From Bacteroidales bacterium (GTDB lineage Bacteria; Bacteroidota; Bacteroidia; Bacteroidales; GCA-2748055): a stretch of 45,733 nt of DNA. The notes under the pieces were generated by a model. It worked only from the letters and a program-made list of their open reading frames with translations. It searched no databases and had not been told where the DNA came from. The stretch spans positions 1-45,733 of the forward strand of contig JAIPBT010000034.1 in the NCBI GenBank assembly GCA_021738565.1, written 5' to 3'. Shown here one piece after another: positions 8,434 through 16,844 of this stretch. The stretch's first letter is position 1. Each line of letters starts with the position of its first letter. The position numbers and the translations under genes were made by a program.

Positions 8434-9462
8434 TCAACCTGCTGGTAATTGCTTAATCAGCATGCCGGCATTTTTAACTGGATCTGTACCTTCTGCCTTA
8501 ATTACCTTGATCTTATCAGGATCCCGTCTGTTCAGTCCCTTCAGATAGAATTTGTCATAGTAATCGAGGGTGATCATAGCGGCACTATAGTAATCATCCT
8601 TTGCAAGCGCCTCCAGTGCATTCCACGTATTTAATCCCCCAAGTCGCCTGGATATCTTCCTGATGGATTCCTCCAGCGGCGCTTTATCAATCCCGACATA
8701 CTCCTCAACAAGCAAATGTGCACGTTCAGACTTTGGTATATCGAGAAAATATACAACGGAATCCCGCATTCTCTGAAACAAAACCTCGGGGATAAAAACC
8801 CTTCCTATATGAATGCTTTCATCCTCCAACCATACCGGAATTGTTGTATCAAGACCTTTCCACTCCCAGTACAACAGGTTTGTAAAATGTTCATTTTCCG
8901 GCTGTTCAAGCTGTCCAATTGCACCAAATGCAGAACCTTTATGGTGTGCAATGCCTTCCAGGTCGATCACCTGCTCACCCAGCTTTGCCAGCTCCTTAAG
9001 TATCCGTGTCTTTCCACTGCCGGTATATCCACCCAGGATCCGTATTGAGTCAGGTTTCTCAAAGGATTTCAATACATGTTGTCTGAACGCTTTGTATCCA
9101 CCATCAATCACAAAAACCTCTTCGATGCCATTCACCTCTACATGTTCTGCAAAGGCTTTGCTTCGCATGCCCCCTCTCCAACAATAAACAGCCACCGGTC
9201 CGCCTGCTGCAACTTTCATGGCTTCTTCAACATACCAATTCAGCTTTGGTTTTACAAATTCATGACCGATCGCATAAGCTTTTTCAGTTGATTCCCTGGT
9301 ATAAGCAGTCCCAACCTCCACACGCTCCTCATTTGAAAACAATGGAACATTGACTGCCCCGGGAACATGACCACTTGTATATTCTGCAGGAGTGCGCACA
9401 TCAATTAATGGAAGCATCGGCTCCATCGACAGGTATTCCTCTATTGAAATTCTCTTAAGCAT
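8434..9462 (-). CDS. mnmH: tRNA 2-selenouridine synthase
   Basis: A 342-residue enzyme with the two-domain architecture of MnmH/SelU/YbbB. Residues 5-125 are a rhodanese domain with DVRTPAEY and catalytic C94 in the CWRGGMRS loop. A P-loop domain follows (GGYTGSGKT, residues 144-152; LEGIAHHKGSAFG). MnmH geranylates 2-thiouridine at the tRNA wobble base and replaces sulfur with selenium using selenophosphate. The length is typical. No selD or selA is visible in the window, so selenium use by the host cannot be judged. It follows the saccharopine-dehydrogenase-like gene by 32 bases on the same strand. Confidence 0.93.
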   Translation of the reverse strand: MLKRISIEEYLSMEPMLPLIDVRTPAEYTSGHVPGAVNVPLFSNEERVEVGTAYTRESTEKAYAIGHEFVKPKLNWYVEEAMKVAAGGPVAVYCWRGGMRSKAFAEHVEVNGIEEVFVIDGGYKAFRQHVLKSFEKPDSIRILGGYTGSGKTRILKELAKLGEQVIDLEGIAHHKGSAFGAIGQLEQPENEHFTNLLYWEWKGLDTTIPVWLEDESIHIGRVFIPEVLFQRMRDSVVYFLDIPKSERAHLLVEEYVGIDKAPLEESIRKISRRLGGLNTWNALEALAKDDYYSAAMITLDYYDKFYLKGLNRRDPDKIKVIKAEGTDPVKNAGMLIKQLPAG

Positions 9463-9494
9463 TTAAAAATTCTACGACATCAAAACACATTCCT

Positions 9495-10646
9495 TTACGC
9501 CTCACTTAATGCCTGGCTCCTGGCCCTCCTATAATTCACTCCCCTTTCCTCCAGGTAATGCAGCAAATAATTGAACCTGCCCGCATCGCTGCCGACCATT
9601 TCCGGTGCAAGCACGCCCTTACTGTTCAACTTTCCTTTCAGGATCATCTCTCCAGCTCCTGCACATGTGTAACCGGTTGTTCTTGCCATCGAACTGGTTC
9701 CGGTCGGAACATCATATTTATCGAACAGGTCGTATTGATATGCAGATGCTTCCCCCGCTTCCTCCCCTGTAACCACAACACGCATAATCGTGAATTCCGA
9801 CTCCCCTTTTTCAAATTTCCATTGCGGAAATAATAAATTAGCTGTCAAATCTATAGGTCTTATCTTCTTACCTTTTACTTCAACTTCATCATAAGAAAAG
9901 AAACCAAGGTCCCTGAGTACGCGTATATAGCTTGTCGTTCCGGGATAACGCAATGTTTTTTCCACCATATCCGGAACATGGCGCATGGTGGTAAGCAACG
10001 ACCGCAATCCATCGGAATTCCATTCTTCAAGTGTCCCGGTCTCCTCAAATTCAACCATTTCAATATCTGAAAGAGCTGGTTTTGTAACAACCCTGCCGTT
10101 TTGCATCAGCCTTGCGGGCCTCGTGTATTCTTCGATACAATCGATCGGCGACCATGCTGATTTGTACTCCAGCGGCCAAATCCGTTTATCAGGAAGACCG
10201 CCCACAATGCATTTGTAGCGTTTTACTTCCATATGAGCATCGTGATAACCAAGTATCGCATTGCACATGCCCGGTGCGACCCCCATATCCGCAACAACTG
10301 TTACCCCTTTTTCTTTTGCCAGCGAATCAAGCTCAAGGTAGTCCTCCGGGCAAAATGAAATATCCACCATGTTCTTCCCGCACAAGATCACTTCTTTCAT
10401 CAGCTTGTATCCAAACGCCCCGGGTGCAGCTCCAATTACAAGGTCTTTGTCAGACACAGCCTTCTCCAGGTTACCACGTACAGTAAAATCCGATTGCAAT
10501 ACCTCTATCCCGTAATGTTGCTCCAGTTCCCCCAGTGCTTTTCCGTCGATATCCATCGCTGTAACATGATATCCACTCCGTTTATAGTCTGCAGCAATGG
10601 CACTTCCCACCAATCCTGCACCCAGAACTATGATTTTATCTGACAT
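9495..10646 (-). CDS. Saccharopine dehydrogenase-like NAD(P) oxidoreductase
   Basis: A 383-residue protein. The Rossmann loop IIVLGAGLVGSAIA is at residues 5-18, and the rest matches the saccharopine dehydrogenase / carboxynorspermidine synthase superfamily (DISFCPEDYLELD, ADMGVAPGMCN, GGLPDKRIWPLEYKSAWSP). The family joins or splits amino acids through a reduced imine. Possible roles are lysine-pathway chemistry or carboxyspermidine formation. The fold-type III PLP decarboxylase about 5 kb away could in principle use a product of such an enzyme, but the two genes are not linked in an operon. The exact substrate is unknown. Confidence 0.8.
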   Translation of the reverse strand: MSDKIIVLGAGLVGSAIAADYKRSGYHVTAMDIDGKALGELEQHYGIEVLQSDFTVRGNLEKAVSDKDLVIGAAPGAFGYKLMKEVILCGKNMVDISFCPEDYLELDSLAKEKGVTVVADMGVAPGMCNAILGYHDAHMEVKRYKCIVGGLPDKRIWPLEYKSAWSPIDCIEEYTRPARLMQNGRVVTKPALSDIEMVEFEETGTLEEWNSDGLRSLLTTMRHVPDMVEKTLRYPGTTSYIRVLRDLGFFSYDEVEVKGKKIRPIDLTANLLFPQWKFEKGESEFTIMRVVVTGEEAGEASAYQYDLFDKYDVPTGTSSMARTTGYTCAGAGEMILKGKLNSKGVLAPEMVGSDAGRFNYLLHYLEERGVNYRRARSQALSEA

Positions 10647-10831
10647 TTTTCATTGATTTTATAGGAGAGTAAAATATATCAACCAATACTTAAGATAAAG
10701 TTTCTTAAAAAATTATAATTGAAGAACTAATACAACCATTCCTCCAGGGAATATTTTACAATTCAATCTGGTTTGATACGGAAACATAGCAAGGAATGAC
10801 CTCCATTGAAAAGCACCCGCTGGTAATCGTA

Positions 10832-11713
10832 TTATCCCTTTACTACTTTAACAATACTGGCAATATGCCCGGGTGTTGTGCCGCAACATCCGCCGACAAT
10901 ATTGGCGCCGGCCAGGATTAGATCACGTATCTGTGATGACATCTCCGACGGGGTCTCAGGGAAAACGGATTCTCCATCTTTCAACTCAGGCATCCCTGCA
11001 TTTGCATGAACCAGCACGGGGATCTCCCTGTTTACTTCCCTGATTTGCCTGACTATCTCGATCATTCCTGCAGTACCGTTCCCACAATTGGCTCCCAGGA
11101 CATCCACACCTTCCTCAAGAAGCATTTGAACCGACTCCGCCGGTGAGGCCCCCATCATGGTACGGTATTCCCCGGCCGGTGTCAGGGTGAAGGTGAATGT
11201 ACACATCACCTCTTTCTGTGTAACTGATTTGGCCGCCCGAATAGCAATCCGGGCCTCATCCATATCTGACATGGTTTCAATAAGCACAGCATCACAACCA
11301 CCCACGGTCAACCCTTTGATCTGTTCTGAAAACCCATCAAAAAGCTCCTTTTCAGTCACATCGCCCATCATTAGCAATTTACCTGTAGGTCCCACTGATC
11401 CCAGTACAATCACATCGTTCCTTGCAGCGCGCCTGGAAATCCCGGAAGCAGCTTTGTTAATCTCATAGGTTTTATCTGAAAGCCCGTATGGGGCAAGTTT
11501 AAACGGACTGGCCCCGAAACTGTTGGTGAGGATCATATCCGAACCTGCTTTAACATAACTAAGTGCCACATCATAAATATCATCCGGGTGGGTAAGGTTC
11601 CATGACTCCGGACATTCATCTGATCCAAGTCCTTTCTGATGAATAAACGTTCCCCATGCACCATCAGATACAAGCACCTCGTTTTTCTTTAATTTTTCTT
11701 TTATTGTTCTCAT
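10832..11713 (-). CDS. Homocysteine S-methyltransferase domain protein
   Basis: A 293-residue stand-alone Hcy-binding TIM barrel like the N-terminal module of MetH. It starts with the SDGAWGTFIHQKG loop and has all three zinc-binding cysteines: C210 (GANCGNG) and C276/C277 (GGCCGTTPGH). It would transfer a methyl group to homocysteine, giving methionine. The corrinoid protein gene lies 12 bases upstream in the same operon, so the methyl donor is most likely methylcobalamin on that partner. The methyltetrahydrofolate and reactivation modules of MetH are absent from the window. Confidence 0.9.
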   Translation of the reverse strand: MRTIKEKLKKNEVLVSDGAWGTFIHQKGLGSDECPESWNLTHPDDIYDVALSYVKAGSDMILTNSFGASPFKLAPYGLSDKTYEINKAASGISRRAARNDVIVLGSVGPTGKLLMMGDVTEKELFDGFSEQIKGLTVGGCDAVLIETMSDMDEARIAIRAAKSVTQKEVMCTFTFTLTPAGEYRTMMGASPAESVQMLLEEGVDVLGANCGNGTAGMIEIVRQIREVNREIPVLVHANAGMPELKDGESVFPETPSEMSSQIRDLILAGANIVGGCCGTTPGHIASIVKVVKG

Positions 11714-11725
11714 CGAAAAAGACCT

Positions 11726-12397
11726 TTATATCAGTGAATTCAAATATTCGGCAGCTTCCTGTGGATAAAGGGAGAAGAAGTCTGCCCCGATCTTGTCACA
11801 ATAATCCTGCGTAACCGGAGCGCCGCCGATCAGGACCTTTTTTTCCGGATACTTTTCTTTGATCTTCTTTACGATCTCTTCCATATTGACCATGGTGGTG
11901 GTAATAAGCGCTGAAAGGCCCACCGCGGCATTTGGATGTTCCTCAAGGGCTTTCAGGAATCCTTCGGTATTGACATCCGTACCGAGATCAACCACTTCCC
12001 AGCCCGATCCTTCAACAATGGCCTTTACAAGGTTCTTTCCTATATCGTGCAGGTCTCCCTGTACAGTACCTATAATAAATGTGCCTTTTCGTTCAACAGT
12101 ACCGGCCTCGAAATAAGGTTTCAACAGCGTAATTGCCTCGTTCATTGCCCTTGCAGCAAGCAGCAAATGGGGGACAAAAGCCTTCCCCTGACCGTAAAGG
12201 TCACCTATTCTTTTCATTCCCGGGATCAATCCCTGGTTCAAAATCTCCTCCGGCGGTGTATCCATCTCCAGCAGCTTCCTGGTGATCTCTTTCGCTCCCT
12301 CCTTGTCCTTCATTTCAGGAGGAGTGGGAGTTGCCCTGTCGGCTTTACCCTTCTCTACACAAACCGAAAGGTGTTGTATGAGTTCTTCTTTTTGCAT
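11726..12397 (-). CDS. Corrinoid (B12-binding) methyl-carrier protein
   Basis: With the start at ATG 12397 (MQKEELIQHL) the protein has 223 residues; an in-frame earlier start at 12430 is possible. An N-terminal helical cap (residues about 1-100) is followed by a cobalamin-binding Rossmann domain with the base-off motif DLHDIG (D115, H117, G120), then GTDVNTEGF and VLIGGAPVT. This is the layout of MtaC/MtbC/MttC-type carrier proteins and of the MetH B12 module. It probably carries a methyl group to the downstream homocysteine methyltransferase. No substrate-specific methyltransferase lies next to it. Confidence 0.9.
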   Translation of the reverse strand: MQKEELIQHLSVCVEKGKADRATPTPPEMKDKEGAKEITRKLLEMDTPPEEILNQGLIPGMKRIGDLYGQGKAFVPHLLLAARAMNEAITLLKPYFEAGTVERKGTFIIGTVQGDLHDIGKNLVKAIVEGSGWEVVDLGTDVNTEGFLKALEEHPNAAVGLSALITTTMVNMEEIVKKIKEKYPEKKVLIGGAPVTQDYCDKIGADFFSLYPQEAAEYLNSLI

Positions 12398-12513
12398 AAT
12401 TTTTGTTTTAACCATCATAAAAATAGTCAAATAATGTTGAAAGAGGAAAGATCAAAATTGATAAAACATATTCAAAAACTTATTAAATTTATTCTTTCTT
12501 CCACAACAACACC

Positions 12514-13104
12514 TTGAAAGAAAATCCGAAACATATTACCGAAAGGATTAAAATAAGGAACATGGCCAGCAATTGCTGTGTGATCCTTTTAAGGGAAAAA
12601 TTAGAGGAAGCAGGTATTGCTGTGGAAGATATCTCCCTTGGAAGTGCAAAAATCGACTATGACCAGGATGAGTTCGATCATGAGAAGATCAACCTAATAT
12701 TGGGCGAATATGGCTTCAGTTTACTTGAGAGCAAAGATGAAATACTTGTAAATGAGATCAAGATTGCAATTATCGAGCTGATCCATCATATGAACAATGT
12801 AAACTCCATCGTCAGAAAATCCGATTACCTGGTTGAAAAACTGGGCTTCAGTTATCCCTACCTTTCACGTGTTTTCTCTGACCACGAAAAGACCACGCTT
12901 GAAAAATACATTATCAACCAGAAAATCGAGCGGATAAAACACCTGTTGGATGACAACGAATATTCGCTCAGTGAGATCGCGTATATGATGGATTATTCAA
13001 GCGTTCAATACCTTTCAAACCAGTTCAGGAAGATCACGGGCATTACTGTTTCCCAGTATAAAAATGGAAGCGAAGTTTCCGTCAGGGGAATAGAAGATGT
13101 ATAA
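12514..13104 (+). CDS. AraC-family regulator with HMA-like N-terminal domain
   Basis: A 196-residue protein with a TTG start at 12514; ATG 12562 is an alternative. The C-terminal half is an AraC DNA-binding domain with two HTH motifs (VEKLGFSYPYLSRVFSDHEK; LSEIAYMMDYSSVQYLSNQFRKITG). The N-terminal 75 residues resemble a ferredoxin-like HMA fold, with a CC pair at residues 22-23 where metal-binding cysteines would sit (MASNCCVILL) and a closing YGFSLL strand. It is divergent from the corrinoid operon, with 116 bases between start codons, and directly precedes the PqqD cluster. It could control either one. A metal or thiol signal is an inference. Confidence 0.8.
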   Translation: MKENPKHITERIKIRNMASNCCVILLREKLEEAGIAVEDISLGSAKIDYDQDEFDHEKINLILGEYGFSLLESKDEILVNEIKIAIIELIHHMNNVNSIVRKSDYLVEKLGFSYPYLSRVFSDHEKTTLEKYIINQKIERIKHLLDDNEYSLSEIAYMMDYSSVQYLSNQFRKITGITVSQYKNGSEVSVRGIEDV

Positions 13105-13129
13105 AATTTTACACATCAAACAAATAATA

Positions 13130-13157
13130 TTGTAACAATTCTTTCGTGGTAATTTTA
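13130..13157 (+). promoter_or_regulatory. Candidate promoter for the PqqD/ATP-grasp cluster
   Basis: TTG (13130-13132) and TAATTTTA (13150-13157) are 17 bases apart and resemble the Bacteroidota -33 TTTG and -7 TAnnTTTG elements, with one mismatch in the latter. The first ATG of the cluster follows 27 bases later. It lies after the AraC gene stop, so the cluster can be transcribed on its own. Confidence 0.35.
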
Positions 13158-13184
13158 AATCTTTGTAATGTCATAAATACCATC

Positions 13185-13439
13185 ATGATGAAACTAAAAG
13201 AAAACATTGCACTCAGTGAATCCGGATTCCTTTTTGATCCAAATTCAGGAGAATCCTTTTCCGTAAATTCCCCGGGTAAAGAAATAGTGAAATTGCTCTC
13301 AGAGGGAAAATCGAATAAAGAGATCGAATCTTATATAGTGTCACACTATGACACGGATGAAAAAACGTTCCAGCGCTACATGGATGATTTCATGCATTCA
13401 TTAAGAAGATTAAACCTGGTTGAAAATGATGATGAATAA
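13185..13439 (+). CDS. PqqD-like protein (peptide-recognition fold)
   Basis: A protein of 83-84 residues (ATGs at 13185 and 13188) matching the PqqD family: a short N-terminal strand pair (LSESGFLFDPNSGESFSVN) followed by three helices (GKEIVKLLSEGKSNKEI; YDTDEKTFQRYMDDFMHSLRRLNLVE). PqqD and its relatives are RiPP recognition elements that hold a peptide for a modifying enzyme, or act in similar amino-acid-modifying systems. Its last codons overlap the start of the ATP-grasp gene, so the two proteins are likely made in step and may work as a pair. No PqqA-like precursor or radical SAM enzyme is nearby. Confidence 0.8.
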   Translation: MMKLKENIALSESGFLFDPNSGESFSVNSPGKEIVKLLSEGKSNKEIESYIVSHYDTDEKTFQRYMDDFMHSLRRLNLVENDDE

Positions 13440-14478
13440 ACCAACCTATACGATCGCCGTTACAGGTCTGAACAACACCGATAATCCCGGTCCGGGCATT
13501 CCCGTTGTCAGGGGCATCAGGGAGTCTGAAAAATTCAATGTCAGGATCATCGGACTCGCATATGAAAATCTTGAACCGGGAATCTATATGAATGGTGCGC
13601 TTGACAAAACATACCTTATACCGTATCCGTCTGTTGGTATTGGTCCTTACGTGGAAAGGATCCTTGAAATTCATAAGAAAGATCCGATCGACCTGATCAT
13701 TCCCAACCTGGATGCCGAGCTGTATACCTTCATGAAAGCAGAGAAAACCCTCATTCAGAACAACATCAAAACATACCTGCCCACGCTTGAACAATTTGAA
13801 GAAAGACAAAAGACAAACCTCAACCGGTTTGGTGAAAAATATGATGTGCCGGTTCCAAAAAGCAAAACAATTGCATCAGTTAATGACATTCCGGACCTTC
13901 GGGATGAATTTGACTATCCTTTGCTGGTAAAAGGCAAATTCTATGATGCTTACATCGCTTATAATTCGGAACAGGTGATCAATCATTATAACAAGATCAG
14001 TGCAAAATGGGGTCTCCCTGTCATTATCCAGGAATTTATTAAGGGCACGGAAGTGAATGTTGCGGCGCTCGGCGATGGCGAAGGCAACACAATTGCTGCA
14101 GTACCCATGAGAAAACAATACATCACAGACAAAGGCAAGGCGTGGAGCGGCATTACTTTGGGCGATAAAAAATTACTTCAGATCACAAATGATCTGATCA
14201 AAAAAACACGGTGGAAAGGTGGCATGGAACTTGAAATGATCAAAACCAACCAGGGTGAATACTACATGATCGAGATCAATCCAAGGATTCCCGCATGGAT
14301 CTATCTCGCTGTCGGAGCTGGACAGAATATTCCGGAAGCGCTGGTTTTAATGGCAATGGGAGAGAAAACAGAACCCATGAAGGAATATGAGATCGGGAAA
14401 ATGTTCATTAGATACTCTTATGACCTGATAGGCAATATCGGTGATTTTGAAAAATTATCCATTAGCGGTGAACTATAA
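13426..14478 (+). CDS. ATP-grasp ligase (carbamoyl-phosphate-synthase-like)
   Basis: About 350 residues; ATGs at 13426, 13429 and 13432 are all possible starts. It has a Rossmann-like pre-ATP-grasp domain (residues 8-110), then the ATP-grasp fold: YPLLVKGKF with the nucleotide-binding lysine, IIQEFIKGTEVNV, and the metal-binding end GMELEMI ... YMIEINPRIPAW. ATP-grasp enzymes activate a carboxylate as acyl-phosphate and join it to an amine or other nucleophile. Overlap with the PqqD-like gene suggests the substrate is delivered on or by that protein. Next come a secreted protein and a PLP decarboxylase. The substrate is unknown. Confidence 0.88.
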   Translation: MMMNKPTYTIAVTGLNNTDNPGPGIPVVRGIRESEKFNVRIIGLAYENLEPGIYMNGALDKTYLIPYPSVGIGPYVERILEIHKKDPIDLIIPNLDAELYTFMKAEKTLIQNNIKTYLPTLEQFEERQKTNLNRFGEKYDVPVPKSKTIASVNDIPDLRDEFDYPLLVKGKFYDAYIAYNSEQVINHYNKISAKWGLPVIIQEFIKGTEVNVAALGDGEGNTIAAVPMRKQYITDKGKAWSGITLGDKKLLQITNDLIKKTRWKGGMELEMIKTNQGEYYMIEINPRIPAWIYLAVGAGQNIPEALVLMAMGEKTEPMKEYEIGKMFIRYSYDLIGNIGDFEKLSISGEL

Positions 14479-14488
14479 AATTACGATC

Positions 14489-15271
14489 ATGAAATACACA
14501 TTTACAATTTTTCTGATGCTCCTGATATGGAACACAACAACAGCCCAATTACAACTGGAAGAGACATACAACCACTCCGGAACTCTCGTGGAAATCGATG
14601 AAAATGAATTCAAGTATTATTTCATGGATGTTCCACTGAATCAATGTCGCATTTACAATGAAGACCATTCCCTTTTTAAAACCATTGACCTGAACATTCC
14701 CTCGGGATATTTCCTGTATGATATCAAATTCCTGTCGAGAAGGATCTTCAACAGCGACGACAACATAGAGCTGCTTTACATTTACAACAAATCTGAGACG
14801 GTCAACACAGAGACGGTTTACAGCTACGGACTAAAAATTGTCAATGAAAACGGAATTCCGTTGCTAGAATTATCAAATGGGGGTTATGCCGAAATACTGG
14901 AAGGATCAGACGGACTGAAACTGCTTGCTTACCAATATATTTGGTACAACACCTACTACCTGATCTATACAAATGTTTATTCAATTAGTGGTTCAAGCGG
15001 TACTACTCTCACTGCAATAGAACCTGAAATAAGGATATATCCCAATCCAACCTCAGAAAATATCAATGTGGAATTAAATTCCGGTCTGAATTATACGAAT
15101 GGCAATATACTGATCCATGATATTTCCGGAAAGAAATTGCTGAGCAGCCCGTTACCGGTACCGGGCGAAACTGCTCAAATTTCCACGGACATGCTCCCTT
15201 CAGGCACCTATATTTTAAATGTTATAACTGACAGCAGAACAAGGATCAGTAATAAATTCATAAAAGACTAA
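14489..15271 (+). CDS. Secreted protein with type IX (type A) sorting domain
   Basis: 260 residues from ATG 14489 (MKYTFTIFLMLLIWNTTTAQ, a signal peptide). The middle is beta-rich with no recognised domain. The last 75 residues are a Por-secretion tail: IRIYPNPTSENINVEL, LIHDISGKKLL, LPSGTYILNV, ISNKFIKD. It should cross the outer membrane by T9SS and be released or anchored. It begins 10 bases after the ATP-grasp stop, so it is part of the cluster and may be a surface partner, or even the substrate, of the cluster's enzymes. That link is inference from position. Confidence 0.85.
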   Translation: MKYTFTIFLMLLIWNTTTAQLQLEETYNHSGTLVEIDENEFKYYFMDVPLNQCRIYNEDHSLFKTIDLNIPSGYFLYDIKFLSRRIFNSDDNIELLYIYNKSETVNTETVYSYGLKIVNENGIPLLELSNGGYAEILEGSDGLKLLAYQYIWYNTYYLIYTNVYSISGSSGTTLTAIEPEIRIYPNPTSENINVELNSGLNYTNGNILIHDISGKKLLSSPLPVPGETAQISTDMLPSGTYILNVITDSRTRISNKFIKD

Positions 15272-15310
15272 AATACTGATTATTAATCTACTTATTTACG
15301 AAATAAAATA

Positions 15311-16672
15311 ATGGAAAAAGCAAAATTTGAAAGGCCTGTGATCACAAGGATCAACGCAGGTGTTCCTGATAAATTCGGCATGAAAACCAACATCAGGCCT
15401 GTCACAGAAATAGATAACAACAGCATCCGGGAACTGCTTTCTGAATTTGGTTCTCCTCTTTTCATTTTGTCTGAAAAAACAATAAGGGAATCCTACAGGG
15501 AGGCTGAATCTGCTTTTAAAACGAGGTATCCCAGGGTTCAATTCGCATGGTCGTACAAAACCAACTACCTGAATGCAGTCTGCAGGGTATATCACCAGGA
15601 GGGAAGCTGGGCCGAAGTGGTTTCGGGATTTGAATATGAAAAAGCAATTGCAAATGGAGTGCCTGGAAACAAGATCATATTTAACGGCCCTGATAAATCT
15701 GTAAAAGACCTGGAAATGGCAATAGCCAATGGCTCATTGATCCATATCGACCATTTTGATGAATTGTACGACATAATCGATCTGACAAAAGGATCTGGCA
15801 ATAAAGCGAAAGTGGCAATTCGCATAAATATGGATACAGGGATCTATCCCCAATGGGACCGTTTCGGATTCAATTATGAGAATGGAGAAGCATGGACTGC
15901 AGTGAACAAGATCCTTACCGCAGAGAATATTGAATTGGTGGGATTACATACCCATATAGGAACGTTTATCATGACTGCCGAACCCTATGCAGTTGCCACA
16001 AGGAAACTGGCCGATCTTGCTGTCAGGATTGACCGGAAATTCGAACATGTCATAAAATATATTGATATGGGCGGCGGATTTGCTTCCAAAAACACCCTCA
16101 AGGGAGCATATTTGCCAGGGTCCGATACGTGCCCCTCATTTGATGATTACGCACAGGCAATCACCGACGCACTGATAAATTCAGATATCCGGCATGACAA
16201 AATGCCCACCCTGTTCCTGGAAACCGGACGCGCACTCATCGACGATGCAGGTTACCTTGCAGGAACGGTGCTGGCCAACAAAAGACTGGCAGACGGAAGG
16301 AGGTCCCTGGTGATTGACATTGGGGTGAACATGCTTTTTACATCCTTCTGGTACGAACACAACATCGTGCCGGCACAGGACCATCAGCAGGATACCGAAG
16401 ACACCACCATTTACGGACCGCTCTGCATGAATATCGATGTGATAAGAGGTGCTGTTCAGTTTCCCCTGCTGGAGAAGGGAGATCAAGTGGTTATAAGCAG
16501 GATCGGCGCCTATAACATGACCCAGTGGCTTCAGTTCATTACATACAGGCCCAGGGTAGTTATGATCAACAATGACGGGGAAGCCCAGGTAATCAGGGAG
16601 AATGAAAATTTTGATTCAATGAACATGCTTGACAAAATTCCGGGCCATCTCGAAGAAATAAATATTAAGTAG
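15311..16672 (+). CDS. Fold-type III PLP-dependent decarboxylase (Orn/DAP/Arg group)
   Basis: A 453-residue enzyme with alanine-racemase-like barrel motifs: AWSYKTNYL with the PLP lysine, GLHTHIGT, the phosphate-binding MGGGF, LETGRALI, and YGPLCMNID. In the last, the C and D stand in the same relative places as the active-site residues of the GPxCxxxD motif of ornithine and diaminopimelate decarboxylases. The family removes the alpha-carboxylate of a basic or dibasic amino acid. It differs from standard lysA by an N-terminal extension of about 30 residues and the unusual YGPLC signature. It lies between a T9SS protein and a membrane fusion protein, so a dedicated biosynthetic role is likelier than lysine synthesis. 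Confidence 0.85.
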   Translation: MEKAKFERPVITRINAGVPDKFGMKTNIRPVTEIDNNSIRELLSEFGSPLFILSEKTIRESYREAESAFKTRYPRVQFAWSYKTNYLNAVCRVYHQEGSWAEVVSGFEYEKAIANGVPGNKIIFNGPDKSVKDLEMAIANGSLIHIDHFDELYDIIDLTKGSGNKAKVAIRINMDTGIYPQWDRFGFNYENGEAWTAVNKILTAENIELVGLHTHIGTFIMTAEPYAVATRKLADLAVRIDRKFEHVIKYIDMGGGFASKNTLKGAYLPGSDTCPSFDDYAQAITDALINSDIRHDKMPTLFLETGRALIDDAGYLAGTVLANKRLADGRRSLVIDIGVNMLFTSFWYEHNIVPAQDHQQDTEDTTIYGPLCMNIDVIRGAVQFPLLEKGDQVVISRIGAYNMTQWLQFITYRPRVVMINNDGEAQVIRENENFDSMNMLDKIPGHLEEINIK

Positions 16673-16811
16673 TGTCTGTCCATAATATCCGATATCTGCG
16701 TTGCTGCAAAAATTTTAAATCCTCGAATACGTTAGTATACTGCGGTTTAAAATTTTTGCGCGCCTTGATCTCGAACATTATGATCCAGCCACCGGACTGT
16801 ATTGACAGACA
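16673..16811. mobile_element. MITE-like element, about 139 bp, with terminal inverted repeats
   Basis: The ends are TGTCTGTC (16673-16680) and GACAGACA (16804-16811). Inside is a perfect 14-bp dyad, GCAAAAATTTTAAA (16706-16719) with TTTAAAATTTTTGC (16746-16759), and weaker pairing of CATAAT with ATTATG. The direct repeat TAAGTAGT flanks it (16666-16673 and 16813-16820) and looks like a target-site duplication. It has no coding capacity. The left copy of the duplication contains the TAG stop of the decarboxylase gene, so insertion left that gene intact. The left end recurs at 31762-31778. Confidence 0.7.
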
Positions 16812-16844
16812 ATAAGTAGTACCAGAAAGAAAACGCTTTGTTCA

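Noticed and set aside
12398-12513. Cobalamin or SAM riboswitch ahead of the corrinoid operon
   Set aside because: Only 116 bases separate the divergent starts, and no B12-box or SAM-type helices were seen.
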